From the NCBI RefSeq assembly GCF_916618745.1, contig NZ_OU745373.1:2184501-2248500 (forward strand): a stretch of 64,000 nt of DNA. The letters run 5' to 3'. Shown here in pieces: positions 16,757 to 25,704 of the stretch. The position numbers and the translations under genes are program-made. Every line of letters begins with the position of its first letter. Positions within the stretch are counted from its first letter, which is position 1. The DNA is from Cardiobacterium sp. Marseille-Q4385 (GTDB taxonomy: Bacteria; Pseudomonadota; Gammaproteobacteria; Cardiobacteriales; Cardiobacteriaceae). The notes under the pieces are model-generated. The model was not told the DNA's origin. It saw only the letters and a program-made list of their open reading frames with translations, and searched no databases.

Positions 16757-18748
16757 TTAAAGCCGGATTCGTTTGATTAAATCAATCAGTTGCGAAGCGT
16801 TACCATTTTCGCGGTAACGCAAGGCTTCGTAGCCCGCCGCTGCGGCCTGCAACTGCGCCGCTTGCGGCGGCGCGGCGTTCTGCGCGAGGCGGCGGAAGAA
16901 GACGGCGACGGATTCGTTGTCGTCTTTTACATAACCGCGCTTCGCCCAGCGCGCGAGACGGCGGCGCAGCAGGCGGGCGACGGCGTCTTCGTCGTGACGC
17001 GGGCGGTTGTGCCAGAACCAGTAGAGCAGCGCCGCGCCGATGAGCAGGGCGGGGACGAGGATGAAAAGGAGGCCGATGGCACCAAGGTTTTGCAGGCCGA
17101 GGCCGCGCAGGATGCTTTGCTGCTGGTCGCGGTCGAGCTCGATAACCCAGTCCTGCCAGAAGGCCTGTGTCGCTTCCAGGGCGTCGCGCAGCCAGGCGAC
17201 GGCGCCGAGGGTTTCGGCGATGCGCGAGGTGAGCGAGCGGCTGTCTTCGCCTTCAAGACCGCCACCGGAGATGCGCCCTTGCAGGATGCGTTCCGGGGCG
17301 ACGGCGGCGGTCGGGTCGAAACGCGCCCAGCCTTCGCCGTCAATCCACAGTTCCGCCCAGGCGTGCGCCGCTTCTTCACGCACTGCCCAGTCGCCGCTGA
17401 CCGAGTTCGGTTCGCCGCCCTGATAGCCGATGACGACCCGCGCCGGAATGCCGACACTGCGCGCGGCCAGCACCATCGCGTTGGTGTAGTGTTCGCAGAA
17501 GCCCATGCGGTTGCCAAAGAGGAAGGATTCCGGGTTGCCCGCACCGGGCGGCGGTTCCAGGGTGTAGTAGAACTCGTTGTTGCGCAGATAGGTGAGAAAG
17601 GCATTGGCAAAGCCGCGCGTGTCGCCGCCGGTTTCTTGAAACAGCCGCCGCGCCAGCCCTTCCGTTTGCGGCATCGGATAATTGCGTGGCAGTTGCAGGG
17701 CGTCTTTGCGGTCGCGCGCCGGCAGGGCGTCTTCCATACGGTAACTGAGCGCCGAGGACACCTCGAAGCGGTTGGCCGTGACCCCGCGCGGCGATATCGG
17801 CATTTGTACCTGCCAGGCATAGCCGGCGCGCGCTTCCGTCGGCAGATTGAGCGGCAAATCCAGCACCGTCAGCCAGCGCAGGGATTTCTTCACCGGCGTC
17901 AATTCATAGCGCACCACGCTGTTTTCCCGATAACCGAAACGCGGCGGGCGGTTAAACACCTCGCCCGGACGCTGATGCCACTGAATGCCGTCGAAAAACC
18001 ACAGCACTGGCCCGCGCCAGTAGAGCTGGTTCAAATCCGGGCGCGAATCGCCGAGGAAGCGGACGCGGAAGGCGATCTCGTTTGACTGCGCCAGCGACGA
18101 CAAATCGCCCATATGCATCTCTTCCGGCAGGCCCGTCTTTGCGCCGCCCTGCTGCGGCATGCCCCACAGCGGCTGCACGCGCGGGAAGAGGAAAAACATC
18201 GCGGCGGCGAACGGCAGGGCGATGGCAAACATCCGCACCACATCACGCCAGCGGGCGAACTGCACCCGCGCCCGCCCCAACTGCTCGAAGCGCAGCAACC
18301 CGCGCAGACTGATCACCAGCGTAAAGAGCAGATAGACAAACATCGGAATCGACTGCGAATACATCAAAAACGCCAGCATCAGTAGCATCTGCAACAAAAA
18401 CAGCACATGCACATCGCGGCGGTTGCGCGCTTCCAGCAACTTGCACACGCTCATCGTCACCAGCATTGCCACAAACGACATCGTCATCCCCACCGAATGC
18501 AGACGCGAATACACCAAAGAGCAGCCGGCAAACATCAGCACCAGCGCCGCGCCGAGGGCAAAACGCTCGCTTTTCAGCGCGAGCGCGACAAACTTCAATA
18601 CCACTCCGGCAGCGAGCAGCATCCCCAGTTCCGACGGCAAAAAGAAAAACAGCGGCAGGGCGACAAACAAAAATGTCGCCGCCACCCGCCGCCACTCGCC
18701 CGCATCCAGGCGGTTATGAAAATCCTCGGCACTCACCCAGCGGATCAT
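16757..18748 (-). CDS. TgpA-like membrane transglutaminase (DUF3488 + transglutaminase core)
   Basis: This 663-residue protein has about six N-terminal transmembrane helices, a large periplasmic transglutaminase-like domain and one further helix near 555-580. The Cys-His-Asp triad is visible: Cys near 416 in G-F-C-E-H-Y-T, His near 463 in A-A-H-A-W-A-E-L, Asp near 476 in A-R-F-D-P-T-A. The start at 18748 overlaps the DUF58 stop (ATGA). With MoxR and DUF58 it forms the common MoxR-DUF58-TgpA cluster; the physiological substrate is not known. Confidence 0.88.
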   Translation of the reverse strand: MIRWVSAEDFHNRLDAGEWRRVAATFLFVALPLFFFLPSELGMLLAAGVVLKFVALALKSERFALGAALVLMFAGCSLVYSRLHSVGMTMSFVAMLVTMSVCKLLEARNRRDVHVLFLLQMLLMLAFLMYSQSIPMFVYLLFTLVISLRGLLRFEQLGRARVQFARWRDVVRMFAIALPFAAAMFFLFPRVQPLWGMPQQGGAKTGLPEEMHMGDLSSLAQSNEIAFRVRFLGDSRPDLNQLYWRGPVLWFFDGIQWHQRPGEVFNRPPRFGYRENSVVRYELTPVKKSLRWLTVLDLPLNLPTEARAGYAWQVQMPISPRGVTANRFEVSSALSYRMEDALPARDRKDALQLPRNYPMPQTEGLARRLFQETGGDTRGFANAFLTYLRNNEFYYTLEPPPGAGNPESFLFGNRMGFCEHYTNAMVLAARSVGIPARVVIGYQGGEPNSVSGDWAVREEAAHAWAELWIDGEGWARFDPTAAVAPERILQGRISGGGLEGEDSRSLTSRIAETLGAVAWLRDALEATQAFWQDWVIELDRDQQQSILRGLGLQNLGAIGLLFILVPALLIGAALLYWFWHNRPRHDEDAVARLLRRRLARWAKRGYVKDDNESVAVFFRRLAQNAAPPQAAQLQAAAAGYEALRYRENGNASQLIDLIKRIRL

Positions 18749-19695
18749 GCCCCACCTCCAAACAGCGCCAAGGCGCGCAAACAAGCCTCGCGGTGCTCGC
18801 GGCCATGGCCAAAATCGAAAAACACATCCGGCGGCAGGCGCAGCGCATACAGCAGCCCCTGCCTGTCGGCATCCATCACCCACTTGGCGAGCTGCGACAA
18901 GCGCTGCTCCGTGCCACCTTTGGCGGCAGCAAAATCCAGCAACAAACGCGGCGCGCCCTCACCGGCAAACTGCTTCAACAACAACTCGCCCCGGCCAAAA
19001 CGCTTCCAGGCGACGCGGGAGAGCGCATCGCCGAGCACATACGGCCGTAATCCGGATAACTCATCATCACCCGCCGCCGCGCCGACCACCTTGCCCTCGC
19101 CCGCCATCGACACCCAGGGCAACGGCTGCTCGCCGACCGGACGCGGATACACCAGCACCCGCGCTTCCAGCCGCAACCACGCCCACGTCACAAACGCGCC
19201 GAGCGGGTGCAGACAAAACGCCTCAAGCGGCGCCATATACTGCCAGCCGCGCCGCTGCGCCGGTTCACGCAACACCACCTGCGCCGTCGCGCGCGGCAGC
19301 ACATCCTCACAGCGCGTCTCATGCCACGCATTGCGCAGCGTGAGCAGGCCGCGCAGGCGCCCATCACGTTCCGTGACCGACACCACAAACGCTGCCTCAT
19401 CGCCCGCCCACACCGGTGCACCGCCGCGCGCAGAAAACGACAAACCGGCGAGCTGCCCTGCCGTAATCGTGCCGCCCAACAAAAACACCGTGAACGCCAA
19501 AAACGTCAGGGCATAACCCAAATTGAGCTGATGATTGGCCGACCACAAAAACATCACCGCCAGCACGGCAAAAAACGCCAAACCAAAATACGACGGCACG
19601 ACCGGCATCCTTAGCGCCGAAGGCAAATCCCGCTGCGCCACCGCCGCATCCAGCCGCGCCATCCAGCGTACGCGCAAACGTTTGACCAGCGCCAT
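18745..19695 (-). CDS. DUF58 (vWA-like) membrane-anchored protein
   Basis: This 316-residue protein has two transmembrane helices (about 37-55 and 60-78) and the DUF58 motif around G-D-D-E-L-S-G-L-R-P-Y-V-L-G-D, then A-W-K-R-F-G-R-G. DUF58 proteins usually accompany MoxR ATPases as adaptors or substrates. Both ends touch neighbouring genes (one-base overlap with moxR, ATGA overlap with the transglutaminase), so the three are translated together. Confidence 0.88.
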   Translation of the reverse strand: MALVKRLRVRWMARLDAAVAQRDLPSALRMPVVPSYFGLAFFAVLAVMFLWSANHQLNLGYALTFLAFTVFLLGGTITAGQLAGLSFSARGGAPVWAGDEAAFVVSVTERDGRLRGLLTLRNAWHETRCEDVLPRATAQVVLREPAQRRGWQYMAPLEAFCLHPLGAFVTWAWLRLEARVLVYPRPVGEQPLPWVSMAGEGKVVGAAAGDDELSGLRPYVLGDALSRVAWKRFGRGELLLKQFAGEGAPRLLLDFAAAKGGTEQRLSQLAKWVMDADRQGLLYALRLPPDVFFDFGHGREHREACLRALALFGGGA

Positions 19696-20639
19696 CAGAG
19701 CGGCACCGCCACCTGCGCCAGCACCCGCGCCAGCGCCGCCGCGTGACCATCACTATCCGCATGCACCGAATGCAGACGGTGCCAGGCCACCGCCGGAAAC
19801 ACCGCCTGCACAAACTCCGGCAGCACCGCCGACTCACCGCGCAGCAGCGCATACGCCTGCGCCGCGCGCACCAGCGACAACCCGGCCCGCGTTGACAACC
19901 CGTGGACAAAATCGCCGCACGAACGTGAAAACGCCAGCAAATGCTGCACATACAGCGCCAATGCCTCCGAGACTGCCACCTGCGCCGCCGCTTGCTGCAA
20001 CGCCAGCACATCCTCGCGCGACAACAGCGGACGGGCAGAAGCGAGCAACTCACTGCGGTCACGCCCGCGCAGCACCTCCACCTCGCTGGCCGCATCCGGA
20101 TAACCGAGCGAGAGACGCATCAAAAAACGGTCCACCTGCGCTTCCGGCAGGGCAAACGTGCCAATCTGTTCCAGCGGATTCTGCGTGGCAATCACAAAAA
20201 ACGGCGACGGCAGCGGATGCGTGCGGTGATCCACCGACACCTGCCGCTCCTCCATCGCCTCCAGCAGTGCAGACTGACTCTTCGGCGACGCACGGTTCAC
20301 CTCATCGGCAAGCAACAACTGCGTGAACACCGGCCCCTGATGAAAGATCAACGCCTGCGACTGCGGGTCTAGCGTCGAAAAACCGACCACATCGGCCGGC
20401 AACAAATCGGACGTGAACTGAATACGGCGGAAATCCAGCCCAAGCGTGGCGGCAAACGCCTTGGCAAGCGTCGTCTTGCCCGCCCCCGGTAAATCCTCCA
20501 GCAACAAATGCCCGCGCGCGAGCAAACACGCCGCCGCCAGCGAAATCACCTCTTCCTTGCCGACAATAATCGAACCCAACTGGGCAAGCGCCTGCTGCAA
20601 ACGCTGGCGGACATCGGCGGATAACGGGGACAGCGACAT
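19695..20639 (-). CDS. MoxR-family AAA+ ATPase
   Basis: This 314-residue chaperone-like AAA+ ATPase has Walker A G-A-G-K-T-T near residue 50, Walker B L-L-L-A-D-E-V-N-R-A and sensor A-T-Q-N-P-L-E-Q. MoxR proteins usually remodel vWA or DUF58 partners, here encoded directly downstream. The ATG at 20639 is chosen because GGAGG lies just upstream; an ATG at 20747 lacks support. Confidence 0.9.
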   Translation of the reverse strand: MSLSPLSADVRQRLQQALAQLGSIIVGKEEVISLAAACLLARGHLLLEDLPGAGKTTLAKAFAATLGLDFRRIQFTSDLLPADVVGFSTLDPQSQALIFHQGPVFTQLLLADEVNRASPKSQSALLEAMEERQVSVDHRTHPLPSPFFVIATQNPLEQIGTFALPEAQVDRFLMRLSLGYPDAASEVEVLRGRDRSELLASARPLLSREDVLALQQAAAQVAVSEALALYVQHLLAFSRSCGDFVHGLSTRAGLSLVRAAQAYALLRGESAVLPEFVQAVFPAVAWHRLHSVHADSDGHAAALARVLAQVAVPL

Positions 20640-20785
20640 AAAAACCTCCATGAACGAACGTAAAGAAAACGGGCGCGAATAGTAGCAAAAAAGCGGGCTG
20701 GACAGCGGTGGCGTCCCGGCCGTCCGCCCCGCCTGCGGCGGCAACATGCTAAAATCCGCGCACTTTTCCTCATGAGAGACCAGTC

Positions 20786-21481
20786 ATGCACACCATTCCG
20801 CATTCCGCCGATATTCACAGTTTCGAGCAACACGGCAGCGCGTTTTGGGACAAGAACGGCCCTTACCGCACCCTGCACCACATCAATCCCGCCCGTCTGC
20901 AATTCATCACCCAGTACACGGATTTGCAGGATAAGCGCGTCCTTGATTTCGGCTGCGGCGGCGGGATTTTGAGCGAGGTGCTGGCGGATAGTGGTGCGCA
21001 GGTGGTCGGCATTGACCTCGCCGCTGCCGTGCTGGAAGCGGCCCGCGCCCATCGTGGCGACAAGACGATCGACTATATTCATGCCTCCGGCGCTGATCTG
21101 GTCGCGCGTGGTGAGTCGTTTGATGTCATCACCTGCATGGAAATGCTGGAACACGTTGCCGATCCTGCCGCCATTCTGCGCGATATTCATGCCCTGCTGC
21201 GTCCGGGTGGTCTTGTTTTCCTGTCGACGGTGAACCGCACCCTGCCAGCGCGTCTTGGTGCTATCTGCGCCGCTGAGTATCTACTGAATCTCGTCCCCAA
21301 AGGCACGCATCAATATGACTGGTTTATCCGCCCGGCCGAGTTGACGCGTATGGTGCGCCGCGCCGGGTTGACGCCGCTGGCCATCAGCGGCATGTCGTAT
21401 AACCCGCTCACGCGCAGCGCCTGCCTGTCGCGCCGTACGGCGATAAATTATCTGATGGTTGCCCGCCGGGATGCTGTATGA
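20786..21481 (+). CDS. ubiG: Ubiquinone biosynthesis O-methyltransferase UbiG
   Basis: UbiG performs both O-methylations of ubiquinone synthesis. The 231-residue product has the SAM motif V-L-D-F-G-C-G-G-G-I-L-S-E near 52, the acidic V-V-G-I-D-L-A, and L-R-P-G-G-L-V-F-L-S-T-V-N-R-T, all UbiG-like. A -10-like TAAAAT lies at 20750-20755. It is divergent from moxR and heads the run ubiG-phosphatase-SDR-kdsD-lptCAB-rpoN. Confidence 0.95.
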   Translation: MHTIPHSADIHSFEQHGSAFWDKNGPYRTLHHINPARLQFITQYTDLQDKRVLDFGCGGGILSEVLADSGAQVVGIDLAAAVLEAARAHRGDKTIDYIHASGADLVARGESFDVITCMEMLEHVADPAAILRDIHALLRPGGLVFLSTVNRTLPARLGAICAAEYLLNLVPKGTHQYDWFIRPAELTRMVRRAGLTPLAISGMSYNPLTRSACLSRRTAINYLMVARRDAV

Positions 21482-22149
21482 AAGCTCGTTATAAAGCTGT
21501 ATGGTTCGATCTTGACGGCACCCTGTTTGACACCGCCCCTGATCTCATCGCCACCGTTAACCGTACTCTGGCGGAACATGGTTATCCGCCAGCCCCCGCC
21601 GGGGTCATCCTGCCTTACACCGGCCACGGTTCGCGGCAGATGCTGCAACACGCGCTCTCAACCACGGCGGATGACCCGCGTCTGCCTGCCTTGCAGGAAG
21701 CGTTTTATGCGCATTATCTGCGCCATGTTGCCGAGGAAACGCGCTGGTTCCCCGGGATGGCGGTGATTGTGGACGATCTTGATGCCTGCGGCGTGCCCTG
21801 GGGCATCATCACCAACAAGCTGGAACGCTTTACTTACGCGTTGGCGCGCCATTTTCAGCTGGAACAGCGCGTGGCCGCCATCGTCTGCGGCGATACGCTC
21901 GCTACCGCCAAGCCCGATCCCGCGCCGCTTGCCTATGCCTGTGCGCTGGCGGGAGTGCGGCCTGAACAAGCGGTGATGATTGGCGATAGCGCTGCCGATA
22001 TTCGCGCGGCCGCCCGCGCCGGAATGCCGTCTATTTATTGTGATTACGGCTACACCAGCCGCGCCGATCTCGCAGAAGATGACTGCCCCATCGCTTTTGT
22101 TGATAGCCCTGCCGCCCTCGCGCCGCTGCTGTTTGGAGATACGCCATGA
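21478..22149 (+). CDS. gph: HAD phosphatase, Gph/MupP group
   Basis: This 223-residue HAD hydrolase has the nucleophile motif F-D-L-D-G-T-L-F-D-T, Thr motif I-I-T-N-K, and M-I-G-D-S-A-A-D. By sequence it would be called phosphoglycolate phosphatase. In Pseudomonas the gene at this position (ubiG - phosphatase - YciK-like SDR) is MupP, which dephosphorylates MurNAc-6-phosphate in cell-wall recycling, so MupP is a serious alternative. The ATG overlaps the ubiG stop. Confidence 0.85.
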   Translation: MKARYKAVWFDLDGTLFDTAPDLIATVNRTLAEHGYPPAPAGVILPYTGHGSRQMLQHALSTTADDPRLPALQEAFYAHYLRHVAEETRWFPGMAVIVDDLDACGVPWGIITNKLERFTYALARHFQLEQRVAAIVCGDTLATAKPDPAPLAYACALAGVRPEQAVMIGDSAADIRAAARAGMPSIYCDYGYTSRADLAEDDCPIAFVDSPAALAPLLFGDTP

Positions 22150-22823
22150 AGACCGTCCTGCTCACCGGCGCCTGCGGCGGTATTGGTAGCGCCGTCGCCC
22201 GTGCCCTCGATGCGGCGGGGCATCACCTGCTCTTGCTCGACCTCGACCCGCTGGCGCTGGAAGCGCTGGATGACGGTTTGCAGGGCGACCATACCCTTGT
22301 CCCTTTCGATTTGTGGCGCAGCGGTTTTGATGCCTACGTCCGCCTTGCCGGGCTGATTCAAGAAGACCACGGCAAACTGGATGCCGTCATCAATCTCGCC
22401 GCCGTCTGCGGTGGCCTGCGTCCGCTGGCCCATGCCGACCCGACAGGCTGGCTGCAAGGATTGCAAGTGAACCTTACCGCACCGCTGTGGCTCTTCCAGA
22501 CCTTGTTGCCGCTGATGCAGGCTGCTACCGCACCGCGTTTTATCGTCAGCCTGCACCGCGAACACCGCACACAAAGCGCCTACTGGCACAGCTACGGCAT
22601 TGCGCAAGCGGCGCTCACCCAGCTCGTCCACGACCTCTATCAGGAGAAACACGCCTACCCGAACCTCGGCTTTGCCATTGTGGACCCCGGCTGGGTTGAT
22701 ACCCCGCTCAGCCGCAGCGTCTTCCCCGCCGGGCAACCGCACTGGCAGAGCGCTGACGCTGTCGCCCCGTACTATCTCGCTGCCCTCACCGGCGATCCCG
22801 ACCAACTGGAACACTACCCATGA
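22146..22823 (+). CDS. Short-chain dehydrogenase-like protein (YciK position), atypical active site
   Basis: This 225-residue Rossmann protein has the N-terminal T-G-A-C-G-G-I-G cofactor motif and L-D-A-V-I-N-L-A-A. The usual catalytic Tyr-x-x-x-Lys reads Tyr-Gly-Ile-Ala-Gln (Tyr near 150, Gln near 154), so the catalytic lysine is missing. Position after ubiG and the phosphatase matches the YciK-like SDR of other gammaproteobacteria. It overlaps both neighbours by ATGA junctions. The substrate is unknown and enzymatic activity is doubtful. Confidence 0.8.
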   Translation: MKTVLLTGACGGIGSAVARALDAAGHHLLLLDLDPLALEALDDGLQGDHTLVPFDLWRSGFDAYVRLAGLIQEDHGKLDAVINLAAVCGGLRPLAHADPTGWLQGLQVNLTAPLWLFQTLLPLMQAATAPRFIVSLHREHRTQSAYWHSYGIAQAALTQLVHDLYQEKHAYPNLGFAIVDPGWVDTPLSRSVFPAGQPHWQSADAVAPYYLAALTGDPDQLEHYP

Positions 22824-23782
22824 CCGATTCCCGTCTTGCCCACGCCCGTGCCGTCCTTGAGCAGGAAGCCGAAGCCGTGCGCGCGCAAATCGACCACCTC
22901 GGCGCTGCCTTCCTCACCGCTTGTGACTGCATCCTCGCGACACGCGGCCACGTCATCGTGACCGGTCTTGGCAAATCGGGACACATTGGCGAAAAAATCG
23001 CGGCGACGCTGGCCAGCACCGGCACCCCCGCCTTCTTCGTCCACGCTGCCGAAGCGGGGCATGGCGACCTCGGTATGATTACCGCCGACGACACCCTGCT
23101 CGCCATCAGCTATTCCGGCGAAAGCGCGGAAATCCTGATGATGCTGCCCATTGTGCGCGCCCTCGGCGTGAAAACCATCGCCATCACTGGCCGTCCCGCT
23201 TCGCACCTCGCGCAAGAAGCCGACATTCATCTGCCTATCCACATCGACAAAGAAGCCTGCCCGCTCGGCCTCGCCCCGACTACCAGTACCACCGCCACCC
23301 TCGCCCTCGGCGACGCCCTCGCCATCGCCCTTATGCAGAGCCGCAACTTCGGCGAACAGGATTTTGCCCGCTCGCACCCCTATGGTCGCCTTGGCCGCCG
23401 CCTGATGACAAAAAATCGTGACGTGATGCGCAGCGGTGCCGATATTCCCGTCGTCGCCAGTGACGCCAGTGTGCAAACCGCGCTGTTCCAGATTACCGAC
23501 AAAGGCCTTGGCGTCACCCTCGTCGCGGATAACGATCTACTGCTTGGCATCTTCACCGACGGTGACCTGCGCCGCGCCCTGGAAAAATATCCCGACGCGC
23601 TCAACCGCCCGATTAGCGACGTGATGACCCGCTCACCGCAGACCACCACGGCAGACGAACGCGCCGCCGAAGCCCTGCAACACATGGAAAAACGCCACAT
23701 CACCGCCCTGCCCGTCGTCGCAGATGACCGCATCGTCGGCATCCTGCACATCCATGACCTCTTGCGCGCCGGAGTCGCCTGA
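22820..23782 (+). CDS. kdsD: Arabinose-5-phosphate isomerase
   Basis: KdsD converts ribulose-5-phosphate to arabinose-5-phosphate, first step to Kdo for lipopolysaccharide. The 320 residues comprise a SIS domain (V-T-G-L-G-K-S-G-H-I-G near 50; I-S-Y-S-G-E-S near 95; P-T-T-S-T-T near 155) and two CBS domains at the C-terminus (I-F-T-D-G-D-L-R-R). The adjacent kdsC phosphatase gene seen in many relatives is absent here. Confidence 0.95.
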   Translation: MTDSRLAHARAVLEQEAEAVRAQIDHLGAAFLTACDCILATRGHVIVTGLGKSGHIGEKIAATLASTGTPAFFVHAAEAGHGDLGMITADDTLLAISYSGESAEILMMLPIVRALGVKTIAITGRPASHLAQEADIHLPIHIDKEACPLGLAPTTSTTATLALGDALAIALMQSRNFGEQDFARSHPYGRLGRRLMTKNRDVMRSGADIPVVASDASVQTALFQITDKGLGVTLVADNDLLLGIFTDGDLRRALEKYPDALNRPISDVMTRSPQTTTADERAAEALQHMEKRHITALPVVADDRIVGILHIHDLLRAGVA

Positions 23783-24333
23783 TGAGTCGATCCCGCCAAC
23801 TGCGCCTCGCCTGCTGGTTGCTTGCCGCCGTCGCCGTTACCTTGTGGTGGTGGCAGCGCGAAGCGGGCGCAATCAGCCAACAGGTTGCTGCTGACCCCGT
23901 CCGCCTCTCGCTCACGGGCGGCGTGCTCTACCAGTACGATGCCGAGGGCAAACGCAGTACCACCGTGCGCGCGCCCTACGCCGAACACCGCAAAGACGGC
24001 GAAAACCACCTCGACCACCCTGAGGTACAAACCCTGCTGACAAACGGCGAACGCCGCCTGCGCGCTGATCACGCCATGCGCAACAGCGAAAAAAACCGCA
24101 TCACCCTGACGGGCAACGTGCGCGGCGAACAGGACGACGGCGGCCACCACTACCGCCTCCGCACCACCCGCCTCGATTACTACCCTGAGCACCGCTACGC
24201 CGCAACCGATGCCGCCATTACCTTGGAAAGCGACGACAGCCGCACCGACGCGGACGGCGCACACTGGGACATGAACAACAACCACATCACACTCAAAAAC
24301 AACGTAAGGAGCAGCTATGACCCGGCAAACTAA
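23782..24333 (+). CDS. lptC: LptC, LPS transport periplasmic/inner-membrane protein
   Basis: LptC passes lipopolysaccharide from LptBFG to LptA. The 183-residue protein has one N-terminal membrane anchor (about 8-24) and a periplasmic beta-jellyroll with Y-L-E-type repeats (G-N-V-R-G, H-I-T-L-K-N-N-V). It overlaps kdsD by one base at its start and contains the lptA ribosome-binding site AAGGAG near its end. Confidence 0.9.
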   Translation: MSRSRQLRLACWLLAAVAVTLWWWQREAGAISQQVAADPVRLSLTGGVLYQYDAEGKRSTTVRAPYAEHRKDGENHLDHPEVQTLLTNGERRLRADHAMRNSEKNRITLTGNVRGEQDDGGHHYRLRTTRLDYYPEHRYAATDAAITLESDDSRTDADGAHWDMNNNHITLKNNVRSSYDPAN

Positions 24334-24958
24334 AACCCTCATCGCCGCCACCATCCTGCTGGCGCTAATCAGCAGCGGCCATGCCGAAACCCGCAAAAAA
24401 ACGACGCGTGCCCAAAACAAACCGGCTCCTGTCGTCGTCCAAAGCGGTACAGACAACAAAACCGTGGACAGCAACACCGCCTTCGGCTGGGACGAAAGCG
24501 ACGCCACCAAAAAAGCCGCCGACAGCGCAGAAAAAAGCGGCAACAAAAAAACCAACAACCCGCAACAACTGCCGATCAACCTCAAAGCCGACAGCGGCGA
24601 ATACGACGCCAACACCGGCGTTGCCACCTACACCGGCCACGTCGTCATCACCCAGGGCGAAATGAACCTCAAAGGCGACCGCGTCACCATCCGCCTGCAA
24701 GACGGAAAAATCCACACCATCGAAAGCTGGGGCAAGCCGACTACCTTCCACTACGTTCCGGCCAGCGAACCGCCGATTGACGGCAGCGGCAACCACATGA
24801 AATACACCGTGCCGACCTCAACCGTCGAAATCAACAAAAATGCCCACGTCAAGCAGGACAAAAACGAAACCCGTGCCGACCACCTCACCTATAACCTGAA
24901 AAGCGAAAGCGTCAAAGGCCGAGGTGTGAATATGACCTTCCAGCCGAAGACCAAATAA
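24317..24958 (+). CDS. lptA: LptA, LPS transport periplasmic bridge protein
   Basis: LptA forms the periplasmic bridge for LPS. The 213 residues have a signal peptide (about 1-23, ending S-G-H-A) and an OstA-N domain with Y-T-G-H-V-V-I-T-Q-G and L-K-G-D-R-V-T-I. A Lys/Asn/Ala-rich stretch separates the two. It overlaps the end of lptC and precedes lptB by 15 bases. Confidence 0.92.
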   Translation: MTRQTKTLIAATILLALISSGHAETRKKTTRAQNKPAPVVVQSGTDNKTVDSNTAFGWDESDATKKAADSAEKSGNKKTNNPQQLPINLKADSGEYDANTGVATYTGHVVITQGEMNLKGDRVTIRLQDGKIHTIESWGKPTTFHYVPASEPPIDGSGNHMKYTVPTSTVEINKNAHVKQDKNETRADHLTYNLKSESVKGRGVNMTFQPKTK

Positions 24959-24973
24959 AAGCCGGGATGCGCC

Positions 24974-25696
24974 ATGCTCATCGCCGAAAAACTACAAAAA
25001 ACCTACCGCAAACGGCGCGTCGTCAATGACGCCAGCTTCCAGGTGGATGCCGCCAAAGTCGTCGGCCTGCTCGGGCCGAACGGCGCGGGCAAAACCACCA
25101 GCTTCTACATGACCATCGGTCTGGTGCGCCCCGACCAGGGCCGCATCCTCCTGGACGGCACCGACATCACCCGCCTGCCCGTACACCGCCGCGCCCAGCT
25201 CGGCCTGTCCTACCTGCCGCAAGAAGCTAGCGTCTTCCGCAAACTCAGTGTGCGCGACAACATCCTCGCCATCCTCGAACTCGCTACCAACCTCGGCAAA
25301 CGCGAGCGCGAAGCCCGCGCGCAAGAACTCATGCAAGACCTCGGCATCGCCGACCGCGCGGACATCCCCGGACAAAGCCTCTCCGGCGGGGAAAGACGCC
25401 GCTGCGAAATCGCGCGGACGCTTGCCTGCAACCCGCGCTTCATTCTGCTCGATGAACCCTTTGCCGGGGTGGATCCCATCGCCGTCGGCGACATCCGAAA
25501 CATCATCACCCACCTCACCGATCGCGGCATCGGCGTCCTCATTACCGACCACAACGTGCGCGAGACCCTGAAAAGCTGCGATTACGCCTACATCCTCTCC
25601 GAAGGCAGCGTTATCGCCGCAGGCAGCCCGGCAGAAATCGTCGCCAACGAAGAAGCCCGCCGCGTTTACCTTGGCGAAGACTTTGAACTCCACTAA
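24974..25696 (+). CDS. lptB: LptB, LPS export ABC ATPase
   Basis: LptB powers the LptBFG extractor. The 240 residues show Walker A G-P-N-G-A-G-K-T-T near 38, signature L-S-G-G-E-R-R-R near 138, Walker B F-I-L-L-D-E-P-F-A-G-V-D-P and a switch His in L-I-T-D-H-N-V-R-E-T. Position between lptA and rpoN is the standard arrangement. Confidence 0.96.
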   Translation: MLIAEKLQKTYRKRRVVNDASFQVDAAKVVGLLGPNGAGKTTSFYMTIGLVRPDQGRILLDGTDITRLPVHRRAQLGLSYLPQEASVFRKLSVRDNILAILELATNLGKREREARAQELMQDLGIADRADIPGQSLSGGERRRCEIARTLACNPRFILLDEPFAGVDPIAVGDIRNIITHLTDRGIGVLITDHNVRETLKSCDYAYILSEGSVIAAGSPAEIVANEEARRVYLGEDFELH

Positions 25697-25704
25697 GGAC
25701 GACC

